From: Erwinia persicina NBRC 102418
Lineage (GTDB): Bacteria; Pseudomonadota; Gammaproteobacteria; Enterobacterales; Enterobacteriaceae
Direction: 5' to 3'
DNA: 64,000 nucleotides
Assembly (NCBI RefSeq): GCF_001571305.1
Contig: NZ_BCTN01000008.1
Span: forward strand, 62,001 to 126,000
The stretch's first letter is position 1. Every line of letters begins with the position of its first letter. Shown here piece by piece: positions 22,645-30,819 of the stretch. The notes beneath the pieces are model-generated. The model was not told where the DNA came from. It ran no database searches and saw only the letters and a program-made list of their open reading frames with translations. Position numbers and translations under genes: made by a program.

Positions 22645-23636
22645 ACGACACTGTCCGCCCGCCGCGCAGGGTAACTCTCTGGCCTTTTGCACTGCTGGTG
22701 CTGTTGCTGGTGGGGGCCGGCGTGTGGGTCTGGCAGCACTGGCCGTCAATCCTGCTGCAAAGCATTTTGTGGCAGAAGACGTTGCATCAGCAGATGACCG
22801 GGTTACTGCAGCAGGTGGCCAGCAATCCTCATCAGGCGGGGCTGACGCTGATGGGCTTCAGCCTGCTCTATGGCGTGCTGCATGCGCTTGGGCCCGGGCA
22901 TGGCAAAGTGGTGATTGCCACTTTCCTGGCAACACACCCGACAAAAATGAAAACCAGCCTGCAACTGACGCTGGCCGCTGCCGTGGTGCAGGGGGGCATG
23001 GCGATCGCACTGGTGACCGTGATGCTCGGCGTGTTACAGCTCTCATCCCGCCAGCTCCATCTCAGCAGCTACTGGCTGGAAAAGGGCAGTTATTTGCTGG
23101 TCAGCGGACTGGGCGTCTGGCTCTGCTGGCGCGCGTTGCAACAACTTCGGCTGACGCTGCGCCCGCCGGCAGCACGAATGACCATCACCCGCATCCTGCC
23201 TGCCGATCATCAGCACAGTGACCACTGCGGCTGCGGGCACCAGCACGTGCCGGACAGCGCGATGCTTTCCCAGGTGACGGGCTGGAAAACCCGCGTCGCC
23301 GTGGTGCTGTCAATGGGCCTGCGGCCGTGCTCGGGGGCGATCATGATGCTGCTGTTCTCGAAAGTGATCGGCGTGTACCTGTGGGGTGTCCTGTCGGCGG
23401 TGGTGATGGCGCTCGGCACGGCGATGACGGTGTCGGCGATGGCGCTGCTGGTGCAGCTCTCACGTGCGCTGGCCCGGCGGTTAACCCAAAACCGTGGCCG
23501 TGCTGGCTGGCACGCCGTCGCGCTGAACAGCCTTGCGCTGCTGGGGGGGATCCTGCTGGTCGCCGCCGGTGCGCTTCTGTGGCTCAGCGCCCAGCCTGGT
23601 ATGTCCGGGGGTATCCGTCCGATGTTCCTGCAATAA
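22635..23636 (+). CDS. NicO/RcnA-family metal transporter, ZevB-like
   Basis: Inner-membrane protein of 333 residues with about six to seven membrane segments. The first helix pair is followed by LHALGPGHGKVVIATFL, which carries the HxxxGxxH-type metal motif of the NicO family, and SMGLRPCSGAIMMLLFS is the second signature. A histidine- and cysteine-rich cytoplasmic loop (ADHQHSDHCGCGHQH, about residues 189-203) should bind metal. It overlaps the DUF1007 gene by ten bases. Absent from this position in E. coli, where hca and yph genes lie between csiE and suhB. Confidence 0.8.
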   Translation: MSVNDTVRPPRRVTLWPFALLVLLLVGAGVWVWQHWPSILLQSILWQKTLHQQMTGLLQQVASNPHQAGLTLMGFSLLYGVLHALGPGHGKVVIATFLATHPTKMKTSLQLTLAAAVVQGGMAIALVTVMLGVLQLSSRQLHLSSYWLEKGSYLLVSGLGVWLCWRALQQLRLTLRPPAARMTITRILPADHQHSDHCGCGHQHVPDSAMLSQVTGWKTRVAVVLSMGLRPCSGAIMMLLFSKVIGVYLWGVLSAVVMALGTAMTVSAMALLVQLSRALARRLTQNRGRAGWHAVALNSLALLGGILLVAAGALLWLSAQPGMSGGIRPMFLQ

Positions 23637-23665
23637 AAAAGGGCTGACCACAACGTGGTCAGCCC
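23633..23665. terminator. bidirectional terminator between the NicO gene and suhB
   Basis: A perfect 11-bp stem GGGCTGACCAC / GTGGTCAGCCC with an AAC loop (23641-23665). On the minus strand it is followed by six T, so it chiefly ends suhB transcription; on the plus strand the T run is missing. Confidence 0.85.
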
Positions 23666-23712
23666 TGACAGAAGAGGGTCTTCGACCCGCCCCTTTACGG
23701 CAGCAGCAGCGA

Positions 23713-24516
23713 TTAACGCTTCAGGGCTTCGCTCAATTCGTCACGCATGTTGGCCAGCATCGCTTTCACGACGCGCGGGTTACCGGCGACGATATTGCCT
23801 GACAGCATATAGCCATGTGCGCCAACAAAGTCAGTGACCAGACCACCCGCTTCACGCACCAGCAGTTCACCGGCGGCAAAGTCCCACGGTTTCAGGCCAA
23901 TCTCGAAGTAACCATCAACGCGACCAGCGGCCACATAGGCCAGATCCAGCGCAGCAGAGCCGGTGCGACGGAAGTCTGCACACTGGGTAAACAGTTTGCC
24001 TACGATATTGATATACGGGGTCGCGTGCTGTTTCAGTTTGAACGGGAAACCGGTCGCCAGGATGGTGCCATCCAGATCGCGGGCGGTGCCGCCGCGCAGA
24101 CGGTAGCCGTTAAGCTGGGTGCCCTGACCGCGAACGGCGCTGAACAGTTCATTACGCATGGGATCATACACCACCGCGACTTCAGTGCGGCCTTTGATGC
24201 GTACGGCGATAGAAACACAGAAATGAGGCAGACGTTTAATGTAGTTGGTGGTGCCATCCAGCGGATCGATAACCCATTGTACATCCTGGTCTTCGCCTGG
24301 CAGCTCACCGCTCTCTTCAGTAATGATGGTGTGCTGAGGGTAGGACTTGCGGATCACTTCAATAATCTGGCGTTCCGCTTCACGGTCAACATTGGTGACA
24401 AAATCGTTGCTGCCCTTCTGGGTGGCTTCGACTGAGTCCGGGGTTTCATAGTGCTTAGCAATTACGTTTCCGGCCTTGCGCGCGGCGCGCACGGCAATGT
24501 TGAGCATTGGATGCAT
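23713..24516 (-). CDS. suhB: inositol monophosphatase family protein SuhB
   Basis: Mg-dependent phosphatase fold; in E. coli SuhB also joins the rRNA antitermination complex with NusA, NusB, NusE and NusG, which is its main cellular role. Conserved active-site motifs are ITEESGE, VIDPLDGTTNYIKRLPH, and KPWDFAAGELLVREAGG. The start at 24516 gives 267 residues, equal to E. coli, beginning MHPMLNIAVRAARKAG; the frame continues 27 codons upstream but is not conserved. Divergent from trmJ as in E. coli. Confidence 0.97.
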   Translation of the reverse strand: MHPMLNIAVRAARKAGNVIAKHYETPDSVEATQKGSNDFVTNVDREAERQIIEVIRKSYPQHTIITEESGELPGEDQDVQWVIDPLDGTTNYIKRLPHFCVSIAVRIKGRTEVAVVYDPMRNELFSAVRGQGTQLNGYRLRGGTARDLDGTILATGFPFKLKQHATPYINIVGKLFTQCADFRRTGSAALDLAYVAAGRVDGYFEIGLKPWDFAAGELLVREAGGLVTDFVGAHGYMLSGNIVAGNPRVVKAMLANMRDELSEALKR

Positions 24517-24660
24517 ATTAAGTTTCGTCTCGCTGGATGTTAAAGAACGGTATATCATTTTATCTGATATAAATCGGCGCGTAGTATAGCAGGGCATAAC
24601 GGCAAATGTCCTTAAAATATGTTAGTATCGCCAAATTAACTCCCGGACTTCAGAATCCTT

Positions 24661-25377
24661 ATGCTGCAAAATATCCGAATTGTGCTGGTGGAAACCTCTC
24701 ACACCGGCAACATGGGATCCGTCGCTCGCGCGATGAAAACCATGGGCTTAACCAACCTTTATCTGGTCAATCCACTGGTCAAACCGGACTCGCAGGCCAT
24801 TGCCCTGGCGGCCGGGGCCAGCGACGTGATTGGCGATGCGAAAATTGTCGACACCTTTGATGAAGCCATTGCCGGCTGTAGCCTGGTGGTAGGCACCAGC
24901 GCACGCTCGCGTTCCCTGCCGTGGCCGATGCTTGACCCGCGTGAGTGCGGTCTGAAAAGTGTGGAAGAGGGGCAGCAGGCACCCGTCGCCCTGGTCTTTG
25001 GCCGTGAACGTGTCGGCCTGACGAACGAAGAACTGCAGAAGTGCCACTATCACGTCGCCATCGCCGCCAACCCGGATTACAGCTCGCTGAATCTGGCAAT
25101 GGCCGTCCAGGTGATTACCTATGAGGTGCGGATGGCCTATCTGCAGTCGCTGGACACCCCGCAGGAAGCGGCCGCTGAATCACCCTATCCGCTGGTGGAT
25201 GATCTTGAGCGCTTCTATCAGCATATGGAAAAAATGATGATCGGCAGCGGTTTCCTGCGTGAAGCCAGCCCGGGGCAGGTGATGAGTAAAATGCGTCGTT
25301 TGTTTACCCGCGCGCGCCCGGAGCGGGACGAGCTGAATATCCTGCGTGGGATGCTGTCATCGTTTGAGAAAAAGTAG
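24661..25377 (+). CDS. trmJ: tRNA (cytidine/uridine-2'-O-)-methyltransferase TrmJ
   Basis: SPOUT-class enzyme that methylates the ribose of nucleotide 32 in several tRNAs using SAM. The knot motifs are [20 protein letters not shown] at the N-terminus, [14 protein letters not shown], and [14 protein letters not shown]-terminal helical extension (residues 165-238) is shared with E. coli TrmJ (246 residues). It lies directly upstream of iscR, as in E. coli, 177 bp away. Confidence 0.96.
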   Translation: MLQNIRIVLVETSHTGNMGSVARAMKTMGLTNLYLVNPLVKPDSQAIALAAGASDVIGDAKIVDTFDEAIAGCSLVVGTSARSRSLPWPMLDPRECGLKSVEEGQQAPVALVFGRERVGLTNEELQKCHYHVAIAANPDYSSLNLAMAVQVITYEVRMAYLQSLDTPQEAAAESPYPLVDDLERFYQHMEKMMIGSGFLREASPGQVMSKMRRLFTRARPERDELNILRGMLSSFEKK

Positions 25378-25416
25378 GGTGAATGAGCCCTAACGGGTGA
25401 ATAAAATAACAGCATA

Positions 25417-25499
25417 ATAGTTGAGTGTTTTACTTGGTTAAATAGTTGAGTGTTTTAGTAGGTTAAATACTTGACCAATTTACTCGGGAATGTCAGACT
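25417..25499 (+). promoter_or_regulatory. iscR promoter with three abutting IscR-type sites
   Basis: Three 25-bp units lie head to tail with no gap: 25417-25441, 25442-25466 and 25467-25491. They begin ATAGTTGAGTG, ATAGTTGAGTG and ATACTTGACCA, and fit the 25-bp type 1 IscR pattern (ATA-S-YYGAC...). The third contains a -35 TTGACC (25471-25476), 17 bp before a candidate -10 CAGACT (25494-25499). In E. coli holo-IscR represses its own promoter through such sites. Confidence 0.75.
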
Positions 25500-25554
25500 T
25501 GCGTCCATATTTTGTTAACACCCATCCAGGGTTATAACCGAGGTTGTAAACGCC

Positions 25555-26052
25555 ATGAGACTGACATCCAAAGGCCGTTATGCTGTTACCGCTATGCTTG
25601 ATGTTGCGCTGCATTCCCATGAAGGCCCGGTGCCTTTAGCGGATATTTCAGAGCGTCAGGGCATTTCCCTTTCTTATCTTGAGCAGCTGTTCTCCCGTCT
25701 GCGTAAGAACGGTCTGGTGGCCAGCGTACGTGGTCCGGGTGGTGGTTATCTGCTGGGTAAAGGCGCTGATGCTATCGCGGTGGGTGCGGTGATCACTGCC
25801 GTTGATGAGTCCGTGGATGCAACAAAGTGCCAGGGCAAAGAAGGCTGTCAGGGCGGCGAGCGCTGCCTGACGCATGTGCTGTGGCGTGACCTGAGTGAGC
25901 GCATTAGCGACTTCCTCAACAATATTACGCTGGCTGAACTGGTCAACAATCAGGAGATCCTGGAAGTGGCTGACCGTCAGAACAGCAATGAAATCCGCCG
26001 TGCGCCTAATGGGCGTATGCAGGAAACAATTAACGTCAATCTGCGCGCCTGA
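25555..26052 (+). CDS. iscR: iron-sulfur cluster regulator IscR
   Basis: Rrf2-family transcription factor that senses cell iron-sulfur status by holding a [2Fe-2S] cluster. The winged helix-turn-helix is in residues 1-65 ([20 protein letters not shown] is the recognition region), and all four cluster ligands are kept: Cys92, Cys98, Cys104 and His107 in [18 protein letters not shown]. Length 165 (E. coli 162). It is followed by a hairpin and iscS, but the rest of the isc operon is absent, so its usual source of clusters (IscU) is missing from this locus. Confidence 0.97.
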   Translation: MRLTSKGRYAVTAMLDVALHSHEGPVPLADISERQGISLSYLEQLFSRLRKNGLVASVRGPGGGYLLGKGADAIAVGAVITAVDESVDATKCQGKEGCQGGERCLTHVLWRDLSERISDFLNNITLAELVNNQEILEVADRQNSNEIRRAPNGRMQETINVNLRA

Positions 26053-26086
26053 TCGCAGTCCGGGCGGGGCTCGTTCTTCGCCCCCG

Positions 26087-26126
26087 GAAATGAATAAAAG
26101 GCCTGCACGGGCCTTTTATTCATTTC
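26087..26126 (+). terminator. long hairpin between iscR and iscS
   Basis: A perfect 17-bp stem (arms 26087-26103 and 26110-26126) with a six-base loop TGCACG. Its core AAAAGGCC / GGCCTTTT has the shape of an intrinsic terminator, with the T tract inside the stem. It could end most iscR transcripts before iscS, or protect the iscR part of a processed mRNA, as a structured iscR-iscS spacer does in E. coli. Confidence 0.65.
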
Positions 26127-26194
26127 TGCTTCCAGCAAAGATTTCAGGGCGCAGAAGGGCGGCAATCGATAAACCTCCCGGAGCTTAACGAGCA

Positions 26195-27394
26195 ATGAAA
26201 TTACCGATTTATCTGGATTATTCTGCCACCACGCCCGCCGATCCTCGCGTGGCCACTAAGATGATGCAGTATCTCACCCTGGACGGTACCTTTGGCAATC
26301 CGGCTTCCCGCTCTCACCGTTATGGCTGGCAGTCAGAAGAAGCGGTTGACGTGGCGCGAAACCAGATTGCTGAACTGGTCGGGGCTGATCCGCGTGAAAT
26401 CGTGTTCACATCCGGTGCAACCGAAGCCAATAACCTCGCCATAAAAGGGGCTGCCAGCTTCCATAAGGAAAAGGGCCGTCACATTATTACCTGCACCACA
26501 GAACATAAAGCGGTCCTGGACACCTGCGCGCAGCTGGAGCACGAGGGCTACAGCGTCACGTATCTCAACCCGCGCCACGACGGCACGCTCGATCTGCAAC
26601 AGCTGACTGACGCTTTTCGCGACGATACGGTGCTGGTGTCTGTTATGCACGTCAACAATGAGATCGGTGTGGTGCAGGACATCGCCACCATCGGCGATCT
26701 GTGCCGTGAGCGCGGCATCCTCTTCCACGTTGACGCCACGCAGAGCGTGGGGAAATTACCCATCGATCTGAGCGTCCTGAATGTCGACCTGATGTCTTTC
26801 TCCGCTCATAAGATTTACGGGCCGAAGGGCATTGGTGCGCTGTACGTCAGCCGTTCGCCACGTATCCGCCTCGACGCGCAGATCCACGGTGGTGGGCACG
26901 AACGCGGGATGCGCTCCGGGACGCTGCCAGTTCATCAGATCGTCGGAATGGGTGAAGCGTATCGCATCGCGAAGGAAGAGATGACCCACGAGATGGCGAG
27001 GCTTGGCGCACTGCGCAGCCGCCTGTGGGCGGGGCTGAGCAGCATTGAAGAGGTCTACCTTAATGGTTCTCTGGCGCAGGGGGCGGCAAATATTCTCAAT
27101 GTCAGTTTTAACTACGTTGACGGCGAGTCGCTGATTATGGCGCTGAAGGATCTGGCGGTATCGACCGGATCGGCCTGTACGTCAGCCAGTATGGAACCGT
27201 CCTACGTTCTGCGCGCACTTGGGCTGAATGATGAGCTGGCTCACAGCTCAATTCGCTTCTCTCTCGGCCGGTTTACCACCGAAGAAGAGATCGACTACGC
27301 TATTCAACTGGTGCAAACGTCGATCAGTCGCCTGCGCGAGCTTACGCCGCAGTGGAAAGCCTTCAAAGCCAGCGGCGCTAAACAGGCCGGCTGA
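26195..27394 (+). CDS. iscS: cysteine desulfurase IscS
   Basis: PLP enzyme that takes sulfur from cysteine as a persulfide and hands it to acceptors such as TusA, ThiI and IscU. It starts [16 protein letters not shown]; the PLP lysine is in [10 protein letters not shown] (Lys206) and the persulfide cysteine in [13 protein letters not shown] (Cys328). It aligns without gaps to E. coli IscS until about residue 380, then ends [13 protein letters not shown] at 399, whereas E. coli continues to 404 with NSIEWAHH. That tail helps bind IscU. The next gene is pepB, with no iscU, iscA, hscB, hscA, fdx or iscX. ATG 26195 has GGAG upstream. Confidence 0.96.
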   Translation: MKLPIYLDYSATTPADPRVATKMMQYLTLDGTFGNPASRSHRYGWQSEEAVDVARNQIAELVGADPREIVFTSGATEANNLAIKGAASFHKEKGRHIITCTTEHKAVLDTCAQLEHEGYSVTYLNPRHDGTLDLQQLTDAFRDDTVLVSVMHVNNEIGVVQDIATIGDLCRERGILFHVDATQSVGKLPIDLSVLNVDLMSFSAHKIYGPKGIGALYVSRSPRIRLDAQIHGGGHERGMRSGTLPVHQIVGMGEAYRIAKEEMTHEMARLGALRSRLWAGLSSIEEVYLNGSLAQGAANILNVSFNYVDGESLIMALKDLAVSTGSACTSASMEPSYVLRALGLNDELAHSSIRFSLGRFTTEEEIDYAIQLVQTSISRLRELTPQWKAFKASGAKQAG

Positions 27395-27415
27395 TTTATC
27401 CGGCATTGATCCCCC

Positions 27416-27512
27416 CGGGCCGGATTTTCGGCCCGTCTGACACGCTCTGCATTCCGCTGTCGCATCCAGCAAAAACATCCCTGTCACATTTCTGTTAGTC
27501 TGGCTGTACAAT
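27416..27512 (+). promoter_or_regulatory. iscS-pepB junction: hairpin and candidate pepB promoter
   Basis: A 7-bp stem CGGGCCG / CGGCCCG (27416-27435) follows iscS, without a T run. A -10-like TACAAT lies at 27507-27512 with only a weak -35 (TCACAT, 27484-27489). No coding remnant of the missing isc genes was recognised in these 189 bp. In E. coli pepB ends the isc transcript, so an own promoter would be a local change. Confidence 0.4.
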
Positions 27513-27583
27513 TGAACTGCGGAAAAATCGCAGCGACCGGGCATTGCCGGTCTGAAAGATGAAAAATTAAAAGGAGCCATGCG

Positions 27584-28873
27584 ATGACCACCCCTATGAA
27601 TATTACCCTGTCAACGGCCGCGGCCGACCTGCGTTGGGGAGAAAAAGCCACCCTGAGCAGCAATGACAGTGGCATGACGATCCACCTGACCGGCAGCGAA
27701 CCGCTGGTCACCATTCAGCGCGCGGCGCGCAAAATTGATAACCAGGGCATCCGCCACGTCAGCCTGAGCGGCGAGGGTTGGGATCTGGAAAACAGCTGGG
27801 CGTTCTGGCAGGGCTATCGCGGTCCAAAAGGTGAGCGTGAGGTGCAGTGGGCCACGCTGGCAGAGAGTGACCAGCAGGAACTGGCTAATCGCCTGAAAAT
27901 CATCGACTGGGTACGTAACACTATCAACCTGCCGGCGGAAGAACTGGGCCCGGAACAACTCGCGACCCGTGCCATCGATCTGCTGTGCGACGTTGCCTGC
28001 GATGCGGTCAGCTACCGCATTATCAAGGGTGACGATCTGAAAGCTCAAAACTACATGGGACTGCATACGGTCGGGCGGGGGTCATCACGCAGCCCGGTGT
28101 TGCTGACACTCGATTATAACCCGGGCGGCAGCGATGACACGCCGGTTTACGCCTGTCTGGTGGGCAAAGGTATCACCTTTGATACCGGCGGTTACAGCCT
28201 GAAGCAGAGTGGCTTTATGGACTCCATGAAGTCAGATATGGGCGGCGCAGCGACCCTGACCGGTGCACTGGCACTGGCGGTCAGCCGTGGCCTGAAAAAG
28301 CGCGTGAAGCTGATCCTCTGCTGTGCTGATAATATGGTCAGCGGCAACGCTTTCAAGCTGGGCGATATTATTCGCTATCGCAACGGTAAATCAGTGGAAG
28401 TGATGAACACTGATGCCGAAGGTCGCCTGGTGCTGGCCGATGGTCTGATCGATGCCAGCGCGCTGAATCCGGAGCTGATTATCGATGCCGCTACGCTGAC
28501 CGGGGCGGCCAAAACCGCGCTGGGCAACGACTATCATGCGCTGTTCAGCTTTGACGACGCGCTGGCACAGTCACTGATGCGCTGCGCTGAGGGCGAAAAT
28601 GAACCTTTCTGGCGTTTGCCGCTGGCCGAGTTCCACCGCAGCCATCTGCCGTCAAACTTTGCTGATCTGAACAACATTGCCAGCCCGTCGCACTCTGCGG
28701 GTGCCAGTACAGCGGCGGCGTTTCTGTCACACTTCGTCAGCGACTACCAGCAGGGCTGGTTGCACATCGACTGCTCGGCAACCTATCGCAAAGGTGCGGT
28801 CGATCAGTGGGCTGCCGGCGCAACCGGTCTGGGCGTCCGTACTGTCGCTAACCTGCTGTTAAGCCGGGCGTAA
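27584..28873 (+). CDS. pepB: peptidase B (leucyl aminopeptidase family)
   Basis: Cytoplasmic two-metal M17 aminopeptidase that releases N-terminal residues, favouring acidic ones in enterobacteria. The metal and catalytic residues lie in [15 protein letters not shown] and the family signature [21 protein letters not shown] is another conserved piece. Length 429 (E. coli 427). AAAAGGAG precedes the ATG at 27584. It normally follows iscX; here it follows iscS directly. A hairpin-like GCCCCACGA/TCGTCGGGGC lies after the stop near 28889-28915. Confidence 0.96.
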   Translation: MTTPMNITLSTAAADLRWGEKATLSSNDSGMTIHLTGSEPLVTIQRAARKIDNQGIRHVSLSGEGWDLENSWAFWQGYRGPKGEREVQWATLAESDQQELANRLKIIDWVRNTINLPAEELGPEQLATRAIDLLCDVACDAVSYRIIKGDDLKAQNYMGLHTVGRGSSRSPVLLTLDYNPGGSDDTPVYACLVGKGITFDTGGYSLKQSGFMDSMKSDMGGAATLTGALALAVSRGLKKRVKLILCCADNMVSGNAFKLGDIIRYRNGKSVEVMNTDAEGRLVLADGLIDASALNPELIIDAATLTGAAKTALGNDYHALFSFDDALAQSLMRCAEGENEPFWRLPLAEFHRSHLPSNFADLNNIASPSHSAGASTAAAFLSHFVSDYQQGWLHIDCSATYRKGAVDQWAAGATGLGVRTVANLLLSRA

Positions 28874-28960
28874 TATTTCAGGCCGATCGCCCCACGATCG
28901 GTCCTTCGTCGGGGCGGCCCTGCTTTCAGGTCCGCCCGCTGTACACTCTGGAACCTATTC

Positions 28961-29740
28961 ATGAACGAACTAAACCCGCGGCTGGAAGAAGTACTGAAAC
29001 TGGCGGCGACAGAACCGGCACATCGCCCGGAATTTTTTACGCTGCTGATGGACGCCAGCGTGGTGGTGCCGGGCGAGAGTGCTCACCCTGAACAGGCCGT
29101 TGATGCCAGTACACCCGTTGATTTACAGCACTGGGAAAAAGACGACGGCACCAGCATTATTCCGTTTTTCACGTCGACGGCAGCCCTCGCGCAGGCAGTC
29201 AGCGGTGAGCAGGCCTATCTGGTGATGCCGGTGCGTACGTTGTTTGAAATGACGCTGGGCGAAGCGCTGTTTCTCAATCCTAAATTACCGAATGGCAAAG
29301 AGTTTTCCCCGCGTGAAATTGCACATCTGTTAGGCGAGGGCAGCAGCGCGCTGAGCCAGCAGACGGTACTGGAGGGGGGAACTTCGCTGTTGTTATCGGA
29401 GCTCGCCGAACCGCCGGCGCAGATGATTGACTCGCTGACCCAGCTGCTGGCGAAATACAAGACCGTTCGCCGTGCCTACGTCGCGCAGATCAAAGAGCAT
29501 GCAGACCAGCCTGCCAATTTACTGATTGGCATCGAAGGTGAGGGCGATCTTGAGGCGATTATCCAGGCGGCAGGCAGCGTGGCGACCGATACGCTGTTAG
29601 AGGATGAGCCGATTGATATCTGTCAGGTTGTGGAAGGCGAAAAGGGCATCAGTCACTTCTTTGTTGCCCATATCACCCCCTTCTACGAACGGCGCTGGGG
29701 CAGCTTCCTGCGGGACTTTAAGGTGAAGAATATCGACTGA
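28961..29740 (+). CDS. sseB: SseB protein (enhanced serine sensitivity)
   Basis: Cytoplasmic protein of 259 residues (E. coli 258), named for serine sensitivity when overproduced; the molecular role is unknown. It has the N-terminal SseB domain (residues ~10-130, with LEEVLKLAATEPAHRPEFF) and a C-terminal SseB domain ending in HFFVAHITPFYERRWGSFLR. It follows pepB as in E. coli and converges on sseA. Confidence 0.93.
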   Translation: MNELNPRLEEVLKLAATEPAHRPEFFTLLMDASVVVPGESAHPEQAVDASTPVDLQHWEKDDGTSIIPFFTSTAALAQAVSGEQAYLVMPVRTLFEMTLGEALFLNPKLPNGKEFSPREIAHLLGEGSSALSQQTVLEGGTSLLLSELAEPPAQMIDSLTQLLAKYKTVRRAYVAQIKEHADQPANLLIGIEGEGDLEAIIQAAGSVATDTLLEDEPIDICQVVEGEKGISHFFVAHITPFYERRWGSFLRDFKVKNID

Positions 29741-29744
29741 AAGG

Positions 29745-29772
29745 AGGGGGCGGACTGCAATATCCGCCCCCT
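29745..29772. terminator. hairpin between sseB and sseA
   Basis: A perfect 10-bp stem AGGGGGCGGA / TCCGCCCCCT with an eight-base loop between two convergent genes. No long T run follows on either strand, so it is a likely but not classical shared terminator. Confidence 0.6.
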
Positions 29773-29782
29773 GCGGTCTGCG

Positions 29783-30637
29783 TTATAAGGCGTCGTTGAC
29801 GATCGGCAGGTCGTTCCGTGCCCCCCATTCACCCCAGGACCCGTCGTACAGCGCCACGTTTTTTAACCCCAGACTGGTCAGTGCGAGGATCACCACCACG
29901 GCGGTGACTCCGGAGCCGCAGCTGGCGATCACTGGCTGTGACAGATCCACGCCCTGCTGGCTGAAAATCGCCTGCAGTTCGGCCGCTGGTTTTAAGCGTC
30001 CTTCGGTGACCAGGGTATTCCACGGCACGTTCAGGCTGCCCGGGATACGCCCGCGATGCAGCCCCGGCCGTGGCTCGTCCACCTCACCGTGAAAGCGGTT
30101 GGCGGCACGGGCATCAACAATCTGTGCGCCGCCTTCATGGCTGGCCAGCAGCACGTCCGTTACGCGTTTAACTTCGCCTTCACCGTGATCGGCTTCGAAT
30201 TCGCTTTCTGCCAGTTTCACCGGGCCACTCGCCAGCGGCAGCTGCGCCTGCTTCCACCCCGCCAGTCCCCCGGCCAGAATGGAAATCTGCTTCACGCCAA
30301 AATGCCGCAGCATCCACCAGGCACGCGGGGCAGAGAACAGATTACCCTCATCGTAAATCACCAGATGCTTATCATTGTCGATGCCCAGCTCACGCATCGC
30401 CACGGCGAAGGTCTCCGCCCGGGGCAGCATATGTGGATAAGCACTGGTGTGATCCGACAGGGCTTCAATATCAAAAAACGGCGCATCCGGCAGGTGTTCA
30501 GCCTGATATTCTTCCCGCACGTTGCGGGTTTTCTCCAGGCCTGGCGGCAGCATGCGTGCGTCCAGTACCTGCAGGTTGTCGTCATTCAGATGTTCTGCCA
30601 GCCAGTCGGCAGTCACAAAAAGCGAAGGAGTCGTCAT
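29783..30637 (-). CDS. sseA: 3-mercaptopyruvate sulfurtransferase
   Basis: Two-rhodanese-domain enzyme that transfers sulfur from 3-mercaptopyruvate to thiol acceptors or cyanide. The C-terminal domain has the active loop ASCGSGVTA, with CGSGVTA being the signature of mercaptopyruvate rather than thiosulfate transferases. HTSAYPHMLPRAETFA and the N-terminal rhodanese fold are conserved. Start at 30637 gives 284 residues beginning MTTPSLFVTADWLAEHL (E. coli 281); a longer frame from 30694 is unconserved. Divergent from the alpha-2-macroglobulin gene. Confidence 0.95.
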   Translation of the reverse strand: MTTPSLFVTADWLAEHLNDDNLQVLDARMLPPGLEKTRNVREEYQAEHLPDAPFFDIEALSDHTSAYPHMLPRAETFAVAMRELGIDNDKHLVIYDEGNLFSAPRAWWMLRHFGVKQISILAGGLAGWKQAQLPLASGPVKLAESEFEADHGEGEVKRVTDVLLASHEGGAQIVDARAANRFHGEVDEPRPGLHRGRIPGSLNVPWNTLVTEGRLKPAAELQAIFSQQGVDLSQPVIASCGSGVTAVVVILALTSLGLKNVALYDGSWGEWGARNDLPIVNDAL

Positions 30638-30819
30638 CGCGGCCTCATTGTCAGTAACGTTTAGCTGAGTGTCAGTGATTTTGTCAGCTATCACAAGGCG
30701 AAATCACGCTATTCAGAGCTGGCTCTGGATTCCTGAAAAATCTTTGCCACCGCCGATAGATATTGCCCGGAGAAACTATTACTCTTTGACCAATTTTGTA
30801 ACATGGAAGGTTCCTTCTG

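Noticed and set aside
27395-27583. Possible remnants of iscU or iscX between iscS and pepB
   Set aside because: I read all frames for the conserved IscU cysteine motif and the IscX start and saw none; the segment holds only a small hairpin and a weak promoter.
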